A stretch of 64,000 nucleotides of DNA from assembly GCA_001295905.1 (NCBI GenBank), contig LJHT01000091.1, positions 20,484-84,483 on the forward strand, given 5' to 3'. Position 1 is the stretch's first letter. Each line of letters begins with the position of its first letter. The position numbers and the translations under genes are program-made. This document shows, piece after piece, positions 63,994 to 64,000 of this stretch. The stretch comes from a beta proteobacterium AAP51 (lineage in GTDB: Bacteria > Pseudomonadota > Gammaproteobacteria > Burkholderiales > Burkholderiaceae_C). The notes under the pieces were generated by a model. That model had not been told where the DNA came from. It saw only the letters and a list, made by a program, of their open reading frames with translations, and ran no database searches.

Positions 63994-64000
63994 TCGTTGA

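Overview
The window is high-GC DNA whose gene content points to a facultatively denitrifying betaproteobacterium of the order Burkholderiales. The evidence is three NarK-type transporters ahead of narGHJI, NarX/NarL, NsrR with nnrS, a CadR-type regulator beside a CDF transporter, and a molybdate operon. The genus is not determined.

Region 1 (1-10.1 kb) looks like core genome. It holds the C-terminal part of an ABC exporter, an alpha/beta hydrolase, an OprP-like porin, a divergent cadR/CDF heavy-metal pair, and modABC facing modE across a perfect 10-bp inverted repeat that is the likely ModE operator. A 658-residue secreted protein of unknown function and an initiator tRNA-fMet (10107-10183) follow.

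Region 2 (about 10.2-34.8 kb) is an accessory island beginning at the 3' end of that tRNA. Next to the tRNA is what looks like the decayed C-terminal tail of an integrase gene. A long minus-strand defence block follows. In transcription order it is hsdR - hsdS - AlbA/Schlafen-type ATPase - 279-bp spacer with paired repeats - hsdM - a PD-(D/E)xK-like protein - a HEPN-motif protein - gajA - gajB (Gabija). Most junctions overlap by 4 bp or are tightly spaced. A small XRE regulator with five alternating operator repeats faces an excisionase-like gene and a tyrosine integrase. Behind the integrase lie three small genes that look like diverged paralogues, a lipoprotein, and a two-gene operon. That operon encodes a 1704-residue protein and a 322-residue partner, neither of which I recognise. 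The giant protein carries a degenerate tyrosine-recombinase-like block with no catalytic tyrosine. It is the best candidate here for an undescribed system. Its upstream flank (33.5-34.8 kb) holds gene debris and a 30-bp perfect inverted repeat.

Region 3 (34.8-59.2 kb) is an anaerobic nitrate/NO module: two tandem hemerythrins divergent from narK1-narK2-narK3-narGHJI, a PpiC-type isomerase, beta-carbonic anhydrase, a small SirB2 protein, narXL, a nitroreductase, a chemoreceptor, then hemerythrin-nsrR divergent from nnrS-DUF2249-ferredoxin-ccoG. An FNR/DNR-type palindrome and a NarL-like 7-2-7 palindrome lie between the hemerythrins and narK1, and an NsrR-like site lies between nsrR and nnrS. 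Molybdate uptake in region 1 would supply the molybdenum cofactor of NarG.

Region 4 (59.2-64 kb) is a minus-strand operon of a TetR repressor and a three-part ABC exporter (membrane fusion protein, permease, ATPase), followed by a TonB-like protein whose start may lie beyond the right edge.
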